A stretch of 64,000 bases of DNA from Eutypella sp. D-1 (lineage: Eukaryota > Ascomycota > Sordariomycetes > Xylariales > Diatrypaceae). Made by a program: the position numbers and the translations under genes. A model generated the notes under the pieces. It saw nothing but the letters and a program-made list of their open reading frames with translations. It made no database searches and had not been told where the DNA came from. This document shows positions 1 to 12,208 of this stretch, in pieces; position 1 is the stretch's first letter, and every line of letters begins with the position of its first letter. The stretch covers positions 1,488,001-1,552,000 of the forward strand of contig JAJTTP010000002.1 in NCBI GenBank assembly GCA_023313575.1, read 5' to 3'.

Positions 1-1728
1 CTGTTGTTGTTCTGAGAATGAGGTGGTGGCCGGGCGAATGGATTAGGGGGTCCCGTGGCACCAGCCGAAAGCAGAGCCGATGCAGATGGCGAAGGTGGAG
101 GCAGAACAACTACGGCGCTATGGGGTTCTGCCCCGTTGCGCTGCGCGGTATCCGCCGTTGTGCGAGGCGAGGCATTTGACCCGGCCGTGTTGCTGCCGGC
201 GTCCGATTGCTCGTCCGGAATTTGCACCTTCAAGCGGGGCCTCGCACCGCCCCCGGATTTCAGACTGTTTGAACGAGAAGGTGGGCTGAAGGTCGTCTCT
301 GGCCTGGATGACGTTGAGGCGTGGGGGATGTGCGCTTTCGTTACGGCTGAGCTGTTGGCGCGCTGCGGAGGAGGTGGTGGGGAAGAGTGGCCATTAGTCC
401 GCGCAACTGCACCAACATCCACGGACTGCGCGCGACTGGTCGCGTCGTCCTTGGACTGAGATTCCTTGTTGTCAAACGAGGCAAGGTGTTGTGACAAGAT
501 TGACCGGTTCTCATCGATGGGGGTGAAGATACTGTGTTGTTTACGCTGCGGCATTTTCTTAATGGCAGACGTTGTATCCAGCAGTGGTTGTTGAGCTACC
601 TTTTCCTGAGATGCATCACGCCTTACTGGTGCCGGCGGCGGCTGAGGTTCGTGCTGAGGCTCAGGCTGTGGCTGCTGCCGCTGTTGGGGTTGGGGTTGTG
701 GCGGCGGTTCGATATGCTGATGCGGGGGTTGCGGAGGCGACATGTGCGTATGAACCTGCGGTGGGAGTTGCTGTTGAGGAGGCTGCGGCGATGGATGCGG
801 GCGAGCTGGTTGGCTTTGGGGGTAACTCGGCGGAACGGAGGACCGGCGGTGCTCATCCATGTAGGGGGGTATCGACGGGTGAGGCTGAGCGGGTGGGTGG
901 TACGGGTATTGAGGATGCTGCTGAGGTGGTAGGCCGTGCGACATGCCAGACGGGTTTGGGGGTGCGTATATGGCGGGCTGTGGGATATAGGCAAAGCCGT
1001 TCGCTACGGGAGGTTGCGGCTGCTGCACACCTGGCTGGGTGACACTGGGCGGACGTCGAAAGTCGGTTCTGGATGAGGGCCTGGATCCCATCTGGGGCTG
1101 TGGAGTATGGCCTCGCTGTACATAGGCTATAGGAGGCGAGGCCGAGGGAGTGTGGCCGCGGAGATGTGGTGGGAATTGAGTCTGGCCTGGATATTGAGGA
1201 GGCATCATCTGAATTTGTGGCTCGACGGAGCCCTCGAGGCGCGGGGGAGTGGCATCCATCTCCTCATCTTCGTCATCATCTGCACCCCCGTTGAAATCGA
1301 CAGGGCCCTTATGTTCATTTGGGCCGCCATGCTAAAAACGGGGAAAATCAGTCAGTCTGGGCTCGTTCTCCTACCGATTTGTTCCCTGCGCGTAGCAGGG
1401 CAGGGAGAGAGACATGTGATATTGGAACGTACATAGTGATATTTTGTCATCAGGTCGCGCATATCGCTCGAAGAGTACTCGTACAGCTTCTTATTCTGAC
1501 CAAAGATGAAAACTGCAACATCGACGGAACAGAGCACGGAAAGCTCGTGCGCCTTCTTGAACAGACCACCTTTTCGCTTGAGGAACGTGCTATTAACGTT
1601 GGCGCATGTGTTAGTAGAGCAGGAAGATGGGAAAAGCCGTGTGGGACTGGGGTGGCGGGCTGAGTTGCTTACACAGAGCGATTCCTGTCATCCTTAATGG
1701 CTTTTATCTCGATCTTTCTACGTCCCAT
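1..1728 (-). CDS. rlm1: RLM1/MEF2-type MADS-box transcription factor (5' part, runs off left edge)
   Basis: The protein opens with [18 protein letters not shown] and, after splicing, continues with [17 protein letters not shown] and DVAVFIFG, a complete MEF2-type MADS box (residues 1 to about 60). Exons on the minus strand are 1728-1673, 1589-1433 and 1331 to the edge; the first intron has a perfect TACTAAC branch site, the second starts GTACGT. The rest, as far as seen, is a disordered tail rich in Pro, Gln and Ser, with an acidic patch (DDDEDEEMD) just after the MADS/MEF2 region. In fungi this family acts in the nucleus downstream of the cell-wall-integrity MAP kinase (Slt2/Mps1), binding A/T-rich CTA(A/T)4TAG sites; that role is inferred from the family. 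The start is the only ATG that gives the canonical MGRRKI. The C-terminus lies outside the window. A 10.5-kb gene-free stretch lies upstream. Confidence 0.9.
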
Positions 1729-1807
1729 CTTGGCTAATCTGAATGTTGAACTTGTAGGTTGCGCGATTGAGGGGAAACCAGCTGAAGGGAAACTTGCGTC
1801 AAAATAA

Positions 1808-1840
1808 TCAGATCAGATCAGATCGAATCGGATCGGATCG
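1808..1840. repeat. GATCA/GAATCG/GATCG short tandem repeat
   Basis: A run of 5-6 nt units (GATCA, then GAATCG and GGATCG) lies 80-110 nt upstream of the MADS-box start codon, within its probable promoter or 5' leader. It is an imperfect microsatellite with no assignable function. Confidence 0.7.
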
Positions 1841-2203
1841 CTAGAGAGGAAGCGGTGGGCGAAAAACAAGCGATCGTTGATATTCTGGTCGGTCGGCTCT
1901 GGAAAGCTGACCCCCGCGAACTGTGAAAATCCCCTAACTAACAACGATGTCGGTGGCAGCGAGAACACATGTATATATATTAGGGTGTGAGACTAGGCGC
2001 CGGCGACAACGATGGTGACCAAAGGATTGTTGTATTGTCTGAAAGCGAAGTCGCAATGGTGGTTTGACTGGGTGACTCGTCCGTGAAAGATGACGGAGGT
2101 GTGTCAAGGGGAGTGGCGGGAAACAAGCAAAGAAGCGCGGTAGAACGGAAGGACCCAGACATGAAACGATACAAGCGAGAAAAAAAGCAATAATATTAGG
2201 GTT

Positions 2204-2245
2204 TTGATGATGGTGATGATGACGATGATGATGACGAGGATAACA
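2204..2245. repeat. (GAT)n-like trinucleotide tract
   Basis: An imperfect GATGATGGT / GATGAC trinucleotide run, followed to about 2300 by a few repeats of GCGAAAT and TTCGAAAT. Simple-sequence DNA in the intergenic region upstream of the MADS-box gene. Confidence 0.7.
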
Positions 2246-3081
2246 ATGAATGCGAAAATGCGAAATGCCTTTGCGAAATTCGAAATTCGAAATGCCAAAT
2301 ACCGGATACCAGATGCTAGATGCCGAAGCGAATAGGGCAGCAGCAAGTAGACCTCTAAAGGGAGTGTTGTAATAGAGTAGAGTAGGGTTAAGGTAGGGGG
2401 AGGGTATCTAGGGGAGTGTGAAGGGGGGGTAGGGTAGATAGATATGCACCTGGGAGAAGAACCTTGAGAAGTAGGGCAAGCTTAGGTTATATGTACTTAG
2501 GTAGGTAGGAAAAGAGCCAAAAAAGTAGAGAGAGTGAGTACCGTAGGGATATAGAAAGGTGGAAGGGTCGGGGGGGTGTATATGTATATGTATATATATA
2601 CGGAGTGTGTTTCCGTGGTGGGTTTTTAGAGTTTAAGTTTTAAAGATGCCAATGTCAAAATTGGTTATAGATCATCTATATACATCACCTACAAAGCTAT
2701 GTGTGTGGTGATGGATGATGATGATGGTTATGGTTGATGATGGCTTTATGGGCGGGCGGTAATAGGTAGTGATATAAGTTGGTAGTTTACTTGTATTTGC
2801 AATCCCGAAAACCAGGGGAGAACTATGGTTATTATTGTACGAAACAATAACAATTATGTACCAGCGACACACTCAAAAAGATTGATGATCGATAACGAAC
2901 TTCAAAAAAAATGTTCAAGATACCAAAAAAGGTACAATGATGAGTATCGAATGTCGGTCGATGTTCTTGCAGGACGATGGGGCTGAACCAGGCCGGGTGC
3001 AGTTGATGATTCTAATTATAGAAAAGATGTAGATGGGAGAAGAGTGTAGGAGGAAAAAGAGTACGTAGTTTAAGTATCGTG

Positions 3082-3169
3082 GAGAGAGAGAGAGAGAGAG
3101 AGAGGCCGGGAGCGCGCGAGAGAGACATAGTTAGAAAGTAAGTGTGTGTGTGTGTGTGTGGTGTGTGTG
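3082..3169. repeat. Adjacent (GA)n and (GT)n microsatellites
   Basis: A (GA)n run at about 3082-3104 is followed by a (GT)n run at about 3142-3169. Both are dinucleotide microsatellites in non-coding DNA. Confidence 0.8.
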
Positions 3170-6100
3170 CCCAGGCTAAAAGGTTACTAGGTTGGTCTTG
3201 GTGGTGTGTAAGTGGGTGAGAGAGAGTGCAGATGAGCATGGTGGTACGTGCGCAATACGGTGCAGTCCGTTGGTTTGGGTTTAGCCAAGCACGGAGTACT
3301 AAGTATCTACCTAGGTACGAACAAGTATGTATGTCCCTCTGTCTCTATGTAGGTCTTGTCTCTATGTCTCTCATTTAGACCCGTCTGCCCGTTTCTTAAG
3401 CGGGAAAAAATGTTATGCTACTGACTAAAAAGCTAAAAAGCAAGAAAACGAACAATGGACAATGGATAAGGCACCGGGACTGAGACGGAGGACGGACTGG
3501 GACGGACTGGGGCTGGGGCTGTAAAACGGTAGATACAATGGGAAATTGTGGGAATTGTGGAAACGGGGGGACGGGTAGAGCCAACTAGAGTCCACGGGTG
3601 TCTGAGAGAGGAATCAGAGGGGAATCAGAGGACGGTAGAGGAGGGGATTTAGAGGATCTGGCAATCTGGAAAGGGAGCCAAGCCCACTCAAAACTCACCC
3701 GGTAAAGTGCCAGGGCCGGGGCCGGGGATTTCTGACTCCATTATTTCGGTACATCATAGGTACTTAGTCGCATACACGTAAATGCCGGCGATAGTTAGTA
3801 ATGCATAAGTAAATTCTAGGATTCAGTACCTTGGATACACTAGCACAATCCGCATATGGATACAACCTTAGCCTAGGGAACTTTTGCGGTTTCCGTTATC
3901 TTTTTTTTGCCCGGCAACTGTGTGTAAGGCTCGGGTGGTTCCCCATTTGGCAATCCCTTCTCAAAGATTCCCTATAGCCCTTAATTGCTTCAGTTTATAT
4001 ACACAATTCTCCCCAATCTCTCCCCCATATATCTACTGGCACTTTTCTGGAAAACAGTTGAAGCTCATCTTGACCCTTGACCCCTCAGAGCTTTCCAGAC
4101 ATGATTCTGACAGCAAGTATACATAGGCTTCGACCAGTCTTCTCCCGCTCCAACCTTGGAAGATTTTAGTGGAGTTATTATGTTAGTCCCATTCGCAGGA
4201 GACCGACTATATCAAGTACCTAGGTACCTTTAGGACCTACTCGTTTAGGTAATGCACACCAAATGCCAAGCCACATCAATCCTCATATGGAACTAGCACG
4301 TGCAGTAGCTTTCCATATCCAGACACCGTGCGAGCCTTGCCGTACTGACTAGGTACCTAAGCATGTGCCAGAAAGAGCGTAGTCGCATCTGAAAGAGATC
4401 TGAGAGACGGGATTTGATCGGTACCGATGCCCATTCTTTGCGAAATGCTTATTCATAGATGATTTGGAATTGTCTATAGCGAATCTCCAGCGGTGGGGGC
4501 TGATTTTCCTTCTTTTTAGGGGGAAGAGGAGATAGCCTACAGTCCCCAGATAATGTAGGGCAAATAAGGCTGATGATGCCTGTAGGGCTCTACTCCCGCT
4601 ATAGACGTCGCCTAGGTATGTATGTATGCTGTACCATGCCGTGTACCACACCAAATACGTACGGCGTTTCTCCACCCTGCACTGTCTCGCGACTTTATGT
4701 CGATGATGTCAAAGCCTTTCTTCCTCAGCTTACGAGTTATCAAAGAATGTTCGCAATATTTGTCAACAATCTGACGGCATCGTTCATCGGCATGTTTAGA
4801 TATGCCGTCGGTTTATCTAATACTAAGGTACCCGCGGTTATCAACCTGTTCTGCCACTTACGCGCTTCTTACCTCTAGGTAACGGGCACCGGCCCAGCCC
4901 GTAGTGGACGTGTGCAACCATGCTGCGGCAGCCATTATTACTCCAGACGGGGGACTACTTAATTAGGTACCTACCTGGGCCGCCTCCGTAGGTGGCCCGT
5001 TATATGTCCGGTCCTGACGTGCAGAAGTACCGGCTCGAAACAATGCCCCCCCTACCCCCCTTTGAATGAAACCTTTCCCCATCATCTCTGCCCTACCCTG
5101 ATGCTAAGGTGACTATTATCTGCCTGGCCCTTTTTGAGGCTGAAAAAAAAAAGAGGAACAAGGAGAGCTATTTCGGGTGCCCGGTCGCACCCGGAGTGCT
5201 CGAAGGGCCACTCCGCGTTACATCGCGTCACCTCCCCCCTACCCTTCTCCTTTCGGCTCTCTCAGTCTCCGCCGCCCGCCGCTGCCGTTCGCCATGCTAA
5301 TTAGGCCATTATCAACCTTTCAGTTGCGTAGGAGACGACATACGTATACCTGCGACTTACTCAGGTAGGTATTATTGATAAGTAAGCAGGTAGTTAGCTG
5401 CCTCAGGTGACAAGTAGGTTGGGTTCCAGGTCAGGCCACTACCGACAGACCGAGGTCCAGAGATGGGTTAACAGCGACAACTACTTGATTATTGGCCGGC
5501 ATATATCTATCCAGTTGTTATAGCTAGACTCCCTAGTTAAATACCATGTGCTATAGAGTAGTTCACGCACCTCTGTCAAATCACCTCGATCCCTTGCAGG
5601 CGCAAGCGCCGCTTACGCTAGGAATGGCTTACTTGGTAGACCTACCTAATTCATCCATGGTAGCTATCCACGAAGTATATGGTTCTCCTACCCGGTCCTC
5701 ATCACAGTGTACCGGTGGGAAACACGGGTCCGGCCTGGTGGCTCTACCAGACACCAAACCCGGTCACGGCCTTAGGCGAATACAACGACAAGTTCCAGAT
5801 CGGCAAAGCAAAGAGGAGTCCCACTTGGAGTTTTTTTTTTTTCTTTCTTTTTACCGCCAGACGTACCGGATAGCGCGTTTAGGCGCGAAGCTCAGCCTTA
5901 TTCCGGTCTGGTTCTTCTCCGCACACCCGTCCATCCACCTCGACATCACTATATGGGTCTTTCTTTCGTGCACGTTGATAGGTAGGTAGGCGCCTAACGT
6001 ACACGTACGTAGTATTGTTGGAAAAGTTTCCGACTCAACAAGGCTAGTATATGCAGTTTGCAGTTGATGTAATCCATGTACGAAAGGTGATAATCATTCC

Positions 6101-9100
6101 AAATCACCAACATCCGTTCCCGCGCCTACATTAAACCTAGCAATTAGCATACTTGAGGGATGATAATAACATTGAACGGGTTGTTGGAGTCCGTTGCACC
6201 GCCAAGTTCACCGGATCATTTCGAGATGAGTTAGCGCCGCTGTGTTACCGGCCAGATAGCCTAGTCCTACAAATCGTAATGGAAGAAACAAAAACAAAGT
6301 GGTTGCCATCGTCATCATCAATCATAATCATCATCATCGTCCACAATATCATTACTGTCAAGAACACTTGGCTGACCCCCCACATGTCCGAACACATACC
6401 ACATGGGAGAGGGGGACCAGGGGAAGGGGCGCAGGGTGTTTCTTTTTCCCACAAACTCGAGCCGTTGACTGGCCAGATTAAGCGCCCAATGGGCAAAATA
6501 CAAGCCAACGTGCCGAGTGTAAGACCAACTTATCCACACACCCGGAACGTCTTGATTGGTCGGTTATTGGTAGTTTCTCTCTCTCTCTCTCTATCTTTTT
6601 GCGTATATGCAGGTAATATCGAAGAGGCAGGGCTAGGACTGAGCAGGGATTAAAGAGTTGGTGGAGGGGGGAGACGAAGGATGGGGGCCAAAAAAAGAAC
6701 ATGGAAAGGAAAAATAACGAAATCCGAAATCCACATTTTGCATCCCGCGTATGTAGGTGTATGTAGGTGTGTGGTGTTCCCTCGGCGTTACTCTAACTAA
6801 GAGCGTTGTTCGTTTCCTCTTCATTGCTCCTCCTCACCTTTCTCTCGCATGCATATCGTCATCAGCATCACGCACAACATACTACATACACAGGTATACC
6901 TGTCAGTTATTAGCAGCTGGGTCGCATAGATAGTGCCTAGGTAGTAGACAGTAATTAGCCCATGCAAACCTGCCAACCTGATACAACTAGACGTTTGCAT
7001 GAGCTTCGTAGTGTCCGGGTAGATACCTAGGTAAGCTAACTCTACCTTACTCTAGGTAGCTAACGTCAAGGTAAGCCGCCTACGGGCCCCCGTTGACTAG
7101 GTCCGGTCGGCGTGTGTAACTACCCTGGACTTGGCATACTATCCAGGTCTATCCATGTGGTGTGAGTTATGGTGTTGCAGGTTATGGGTTGCGTGGTTGT
7201 GCTAAAAATAGCTATTTATAGAAACCTCTCTTTCTCACGCTAGCAAAACAACCCTGCACCTTGCACAGCATGCGTGCGCTGCCCTGCGCTCCATACTTAC
7301 TGCACGACGCACGACGCGTAGGTAGCTGCGTTATGTACGACCTTGGTTACATCACATACTTCCATACTTCCATACTTACTTACCTGCATACCGACTTATA
7401 TCGTGGTTCAAGTTACCACCGCCTCATCAGTATCATCATAGATGTAACCTTCTAAGTAGGAGTTCACGCTCAAAGCTTCTCTTCGATGCCGGATATGGCC
7501 AATGGCTTTTCTCGATGTGGATGCAAAAAGAAAAGGATGTAGACGATACGCACACACACATCCCATCCACACAACATCCACACACACCCATATGCACACA
7601 TCTATCTATCGACTAAGGTCAGCCTACATAACAACCACCTTCACCCGGTAAATGTTCAACGTTGACTGGCTGGCCGTTCGGCAACATCGTGATCTCTTTG
7701 CCGGCCGCGGGACCGCAGCAAGCAGCAGCAGCCCGCATGCACCCTCGATGGCCTCTCCTCGGTCCCATTCCCAAGCCCTTGCATATCGCAGGAGCCGCAT
7801 GCAGGACCGGACTGCAGAGGATCCATGGATGAGTAGGACAAGGCAAGGGTTCACCTAGGCCCCAGTGTGGATTTGTAGAGATGTAGAGATATAGTACGTG
7901 CTTATGTACCTAGAGTGATAGGTGGGTAGTGAACGTTAGAGGGGGGAATCAACGACAACAACGACAACGACAACAGCCCAGCTTCATCTGTGAAGCGCAA
8001 TTGGCATAGGTATTTTAATATGCTACTCACTATTGGCTCACTGATCCGTGGGACAAGACAACGAGCTGCCCAGACATGTTGTAGAACCAGGTATCTACCT
8101 ATCGCTGGCTATATCGACCGACTTCCTGCGTGAAACCCTCAAGGCCGATCGATACACAACTGATCTCTTAACCGCGACTGCTGAGTACGTAGTTGATTAT
8201 CCCCTATGTACTTGGCGTGTGTCCGGCACGGGCGTGTAACACACAGCTACGTGACCTATGCATCCTTACATACTTGAGATATGATGTCCTGCCGATCAGC
8301 TACTGGCCCGAGCAAGCTCAGCTCAACTCAGCTGTACCCATTAGATCTGGCCGGCGTACCACGAGGATCTGAGGGTTGACTTTACGTAGCGATCAACATA
8401 AACCAGCGCCAAGGCACACACAGGGCAGACCCGCCCATCGTGAACGCCCCGGTGCCGGCTTCTACATAGGTTTATCTCACTGTTCACGTTCCTGGCTGTT
8501 CCTGAAGCGGTTGGGGTGGCGTTCGTTCTCTCCATACATACCTCAGGTGCATGTATCCACGTGGTGGTCATCGCCTTTTACTAAGTAGGTATGGAAGGGA
8601 GCTGAAACACGCATCCACATACGTATATATACGTTCACGGGTGTGTGCGAACGTACTAAGTACGTACCGCCTAAGATCTATGATCCATGGCGGGGATGCG
8701 TGGGATTTGGGATCAATTGCTGGTTAGCATCGTCACATCATATACTAGGTTTATTTGCCCTTTCTGTCTCTCCCCCACGCTGTTTCTATTGTGTATTCCT
8801 TCTTCGTATTTTCTTCGTCCCGTCTCCGGTCTCTTTTTTGCAGAGCCTAAGGAGTATCCACAATCTCGACCAGGGAAAACATCCCGTCGACAAGATCACA
8901 CCGGTTGCTCCGCCCCCGCTGGTCAGGCCTGCTATGCAGATCCCCCCGCTCCCCTCAACACGGACAAAATTACTTACGATGCACAAACGAACGGGAACGG
9001 ACCGAGGCTTGCTTCTTCGTGTTTGGCCGCCCCCAAAGACAAGTTGGTTAGTATGAGTAGATTTGGAGAAAGACAAGTGAACATGACCTACTGTCACATA

Positions 9101-10477
9101 CGTGTGTAATATGCATTGCCTTCTCTGCGTGGCAAGACATTGCAACATAACTACCGTGACCTCCATACCGCCACCACCATCGATCCTCGTTACCAGCATG
9201 ACCATCACGTAAAATAGGCATTGGACATATGCTCCGTAACTTAGGCTAGGTAGGTTAGGTGACAGTAGTAAAGAGGGTGCATAGAGCGCCACCGCCTAAC
9301 CGCTTCACGTCAATGGATGGGGGCCAAAAAGAAAAAAAAGAAGATCAGCCACCTCCGCCTCCGCCTCCATATAACCAACTTACATCGGTCCCGAATATAC
9401 GGCTACGAGTCTATAGCCCGGGTCATCCTTGACTCTGGCATATACGGATACCTCACTTGAAGCCCTGTGAAACATGGGTGGGAGGCTGTAGACTTCTCGC
9501 GGGTTAGTTATGGGGTCAGGTAGAGTACATTCACGACGCTTTGATATCGGGTTTTGCTATATTGAAAAAGGAGTGATGGGGAAGGTAGGTAGGCGCTGAG
9601 GGAAGATGCGAGAAAGAAAAAGAAAGAAACAAAAGCAGATACCAAAAAGAGCAAGAAGAAGAAAAAAGAATAATTGAAACCGACCACGAATGGAAATCCA
9701 AAGATGCAACATTATAGACCCACCCACAATACCATCGGCCCCGAACTCCCGGGCGCGAAACCCCATGTTCCTCGACGGCCGTTCGGTAGCGAGCCGGGCC
9801 TCTGCCAATCCAGTTTAGTTAACGTCCCAGTCGAGTGGGAGAGAGCCCAGAGAAGAAGAACACGAACTCGGCAGGCAGGCTAGGGAAAATAAGCGACGGC
9901 CAAACTAATCCGGCAGAAGTCATGTCTTACCCCGTCCTATTCTGTCCTGCCCTGTACAGCCCTATCGACTGTGCATGTACAGCCTCAATGACGGGGTCCA
10001 TCCATCCTTGTCTTACCTACCTAGGTGATTATGTAGTTATGTGCCTACATATCTATGCCGGCCGAGACGGGTCTCTCTTCGCGCCGTGCCGTGCCGTTCT
10101 TACTTGACCTAACTAGATGTATCCAGGTGAGCTGAATATAAACACGATCATCATTTATTCTATTATGATTCCTTACATCGAATAAGCGTGTATGCCAGTC
10201 TACGTCTAAGTCATAGGTAGATTCCCACGTAATTATAATCATAGGCATGCACAGACCCTTCCATGCATATGCGCATGTGTGTCTATATAAATGCTAGGTA
10301 GATAATATATGCATGTCGTAGATTCTGGAGATGCATCCGAAAGGACTTTGCTTCTGAATCAGACACTATCCCCCATCCCTCTCCCCTCGTCGCACTCGCA
10401 CTCGCTACCATAGTAGCTCCCTACCTATGCAGCTACTTACTCTGACCAGCCAGCCAGCCAGCCTGCTTCCAACGTCC

Positions 10478-10506
10478 GTCCATCCATCCATCCATCCATC
10501 CATCCA
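10478..10506. repeat. (CCAT)n tetranucleotide tract
   Basis: About seven CCAT units, preceded by CAGC/CCAG repeats at about 10447-10463. Intergenic simple repeat on the TAF1 3' side. Confidence 0.8.
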
Positions 10507-10950
10507 ACCATCTATCTACCCATCCAACTATATGCCATCCCTGAACCTAAGCGCACCTACACAGTTGTAACCGTCCACCCCACGTGTCCTGCCATGTCGC
10601 TTCTCGGTCAGGTTGTCTAGGATGAGTTAGTGGTTGCGTTGCGGGGAGGGGAGAGTGTAGCATTCGGAACGGGCAAGAAACCTACTCAGAGTAAAGTTGA
10701 TGCATAACTACTCGTGAACCTGCCGATCTTCCTATATACGCTGCAGACCATGTAATAAAAACGGCATGCACAACAGCCAACACACACCGAGAGATACCAA
10801 TCACAACCAACAGAACAAAAAAAAGGAAGGGGAAAAAAAAGGTAAAATAAAGAGAGCCGCGCGCTTATGCTTATTATAATCTATCCATCTACCTATTCAT
10901 CCATCAATCCAACATAGTCCCCACGCGATACCCTTGCCTGCCTACTTCCT

Positions 10951-11157
10951 TCCTGCCTGCCTGCCTACCTACCTACCATCCAAGTTGTTGCGTGTGGGTT
11001 GGTGGATGCACAGGTATGTGTTAGCCGATACGGTATGGTATGGCATGAACGTGCGACACAGTATAGGAGACAAGGCTACGCTGCCGCTGGCAGAAGAAAT
11101 GACAAATAAGCGAGGTATAGGAGTGTTTGGTTTAGGTAGGCAGGCAGGCAGGCAGGC
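10951..11157. repeat. Pair of complementary tetranucleotide tracts (inverted repeat)
   Basis: CCTG/CCTA repeats at 10951-10977 and GGCA/GGTA repeats at 11134-11157 are complementary. Together they form an inverted repeat of roughly 24 nt arms with a spacer of about 157 nt, which could fold into a hairpin if transcribed or single-stranded. Confidence 0.6.
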
Positions 11158-12208
11158 AAAAAAACATCTATAGATTCGTACATCGCATACCCCATCATCC
11201 ATCGCCACCAATCTATGTATGTCCGCCTGCAGCATTTTGCATGTGTAGTTAAGTTTAAGTCAAGTCTAGCCACGATACGCTACCCTCCCCTTGGTAGATC
11301 GGGCGACCACTGGGCTAAGTATAGCATATCGCGCAATAAGCGGGCATGTTTGGACAATGGACGATGGGAAGACGGCGATGGCAACGCAAACCGCAGCCGC
11401 ATTTATTCCCGGCGTTCTGGCCGTGCTTCACGCGCAGAAGGCCTACAAGCGAGCGGTAAGATGCTTTCATTCACCACTCGAGCACAAGAAATTCTAAAAC
11501 AGGTAAGGCTGCTTGCTCTCTCTGATTCTGGCCGCACGGAGGTGCTTCCGCCGCCCATCGCGGAATTGATTGGCAGGTAGGCTATCATTATTACGGTCGT
11601 CGCTGGGGCTATCGGGCAAGCTGTTACGCTTGGGTGATTGGCCCGACTGAACTGACTCGACTACATGCCTCCACCTCCACCTCTACCACTGCCTGCCCCT
11701 CCGCCAGTCTGCCTATAGCGAGTCCTCCCGCCAGCTGTGAGGTGGGAGTTCAAGTGGTACCCGGGAAAGACATCGCGAAGACTGGCCGAGAAATTTCGCC
11801 GGCGACGATGACACACCTACATACACGTACATATATGGAATCCTCCTGGTGTAACACGATATGCAGGACTATACGGCTTTTTCCCAGTCGGCGAATCGGC
11901 CCTCGCCATTGCGACCCCGCAGCCCTGTTATCGTGATCCTTTCGCTGCCGGATCCCTCCGAGGACGCTAGCACCCGTTCTCGTTTCCATGCGCAACTTTC
12001 GGCGTCGGGTATGGGACTTGCGAACCCTGCGGGGATATCGATTCTGACATATCCAAGTTTATACAAGCAGAGGCCCAAAAACACATATTGAACAACGCTT
12101 GCTCTAAAACGCGAGTCAATGATTCTCGTCTACCACGACCCTTCGAGACAGACTTATACATCGGCGAGTGCAATGGACAAGTCAATGTGGCTGATGTGGC
12201 AAGAATGA

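Larger units (their letters stand above)
1729..12208. other. 10.5-kb region without a recognisable gene
   Basis: This stretch lies between the start of the MADS-box gene and the stop codon of TAF1. I see only short open frames (under about 170 codons), mostly without an ATG start, and none with a recognisable domain or a consistent splice pattern. It contains many simple repeats (listed separately), A/T-rich TATATA runs near 1975 and 2580, and several TAGGTACCTA / TACCTAGGTA palindromes (3308, 4217, 4350, 4964, 7024). Since both flanking genes are on the minus strand, it is promoter-side for the MADS-box gene and 3'-side for TAF1. It could hold long UTRs or a noncoding RNA, but nothing in the sequence proves either. 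Confidence 0.6.

Noticed and set aside
2198..2204. TTAGGG-like telomere hexamer
   Set aside because: A single unit only, with housekeeping genes on either side; not a telomere.
4573..4878. 101-codon plus-strand open frame in the gene-free region
   Set aside because: No recognisable domain, no codon bias visible and no splice partners; consistent with chance.
6153..6653. 166-codon plus-strand open frame
   Set aside because: Does not start with ATG, contains simple-repeat-derived runs (poly-Ile, Ser-Leu) and no domain.
8643..9292. Overlapping open frames of 137-168 codons on both strands
   Set aside because: Mutually overlapping, no ATG-supported start with known motif; likely chance in non-coding DNA.
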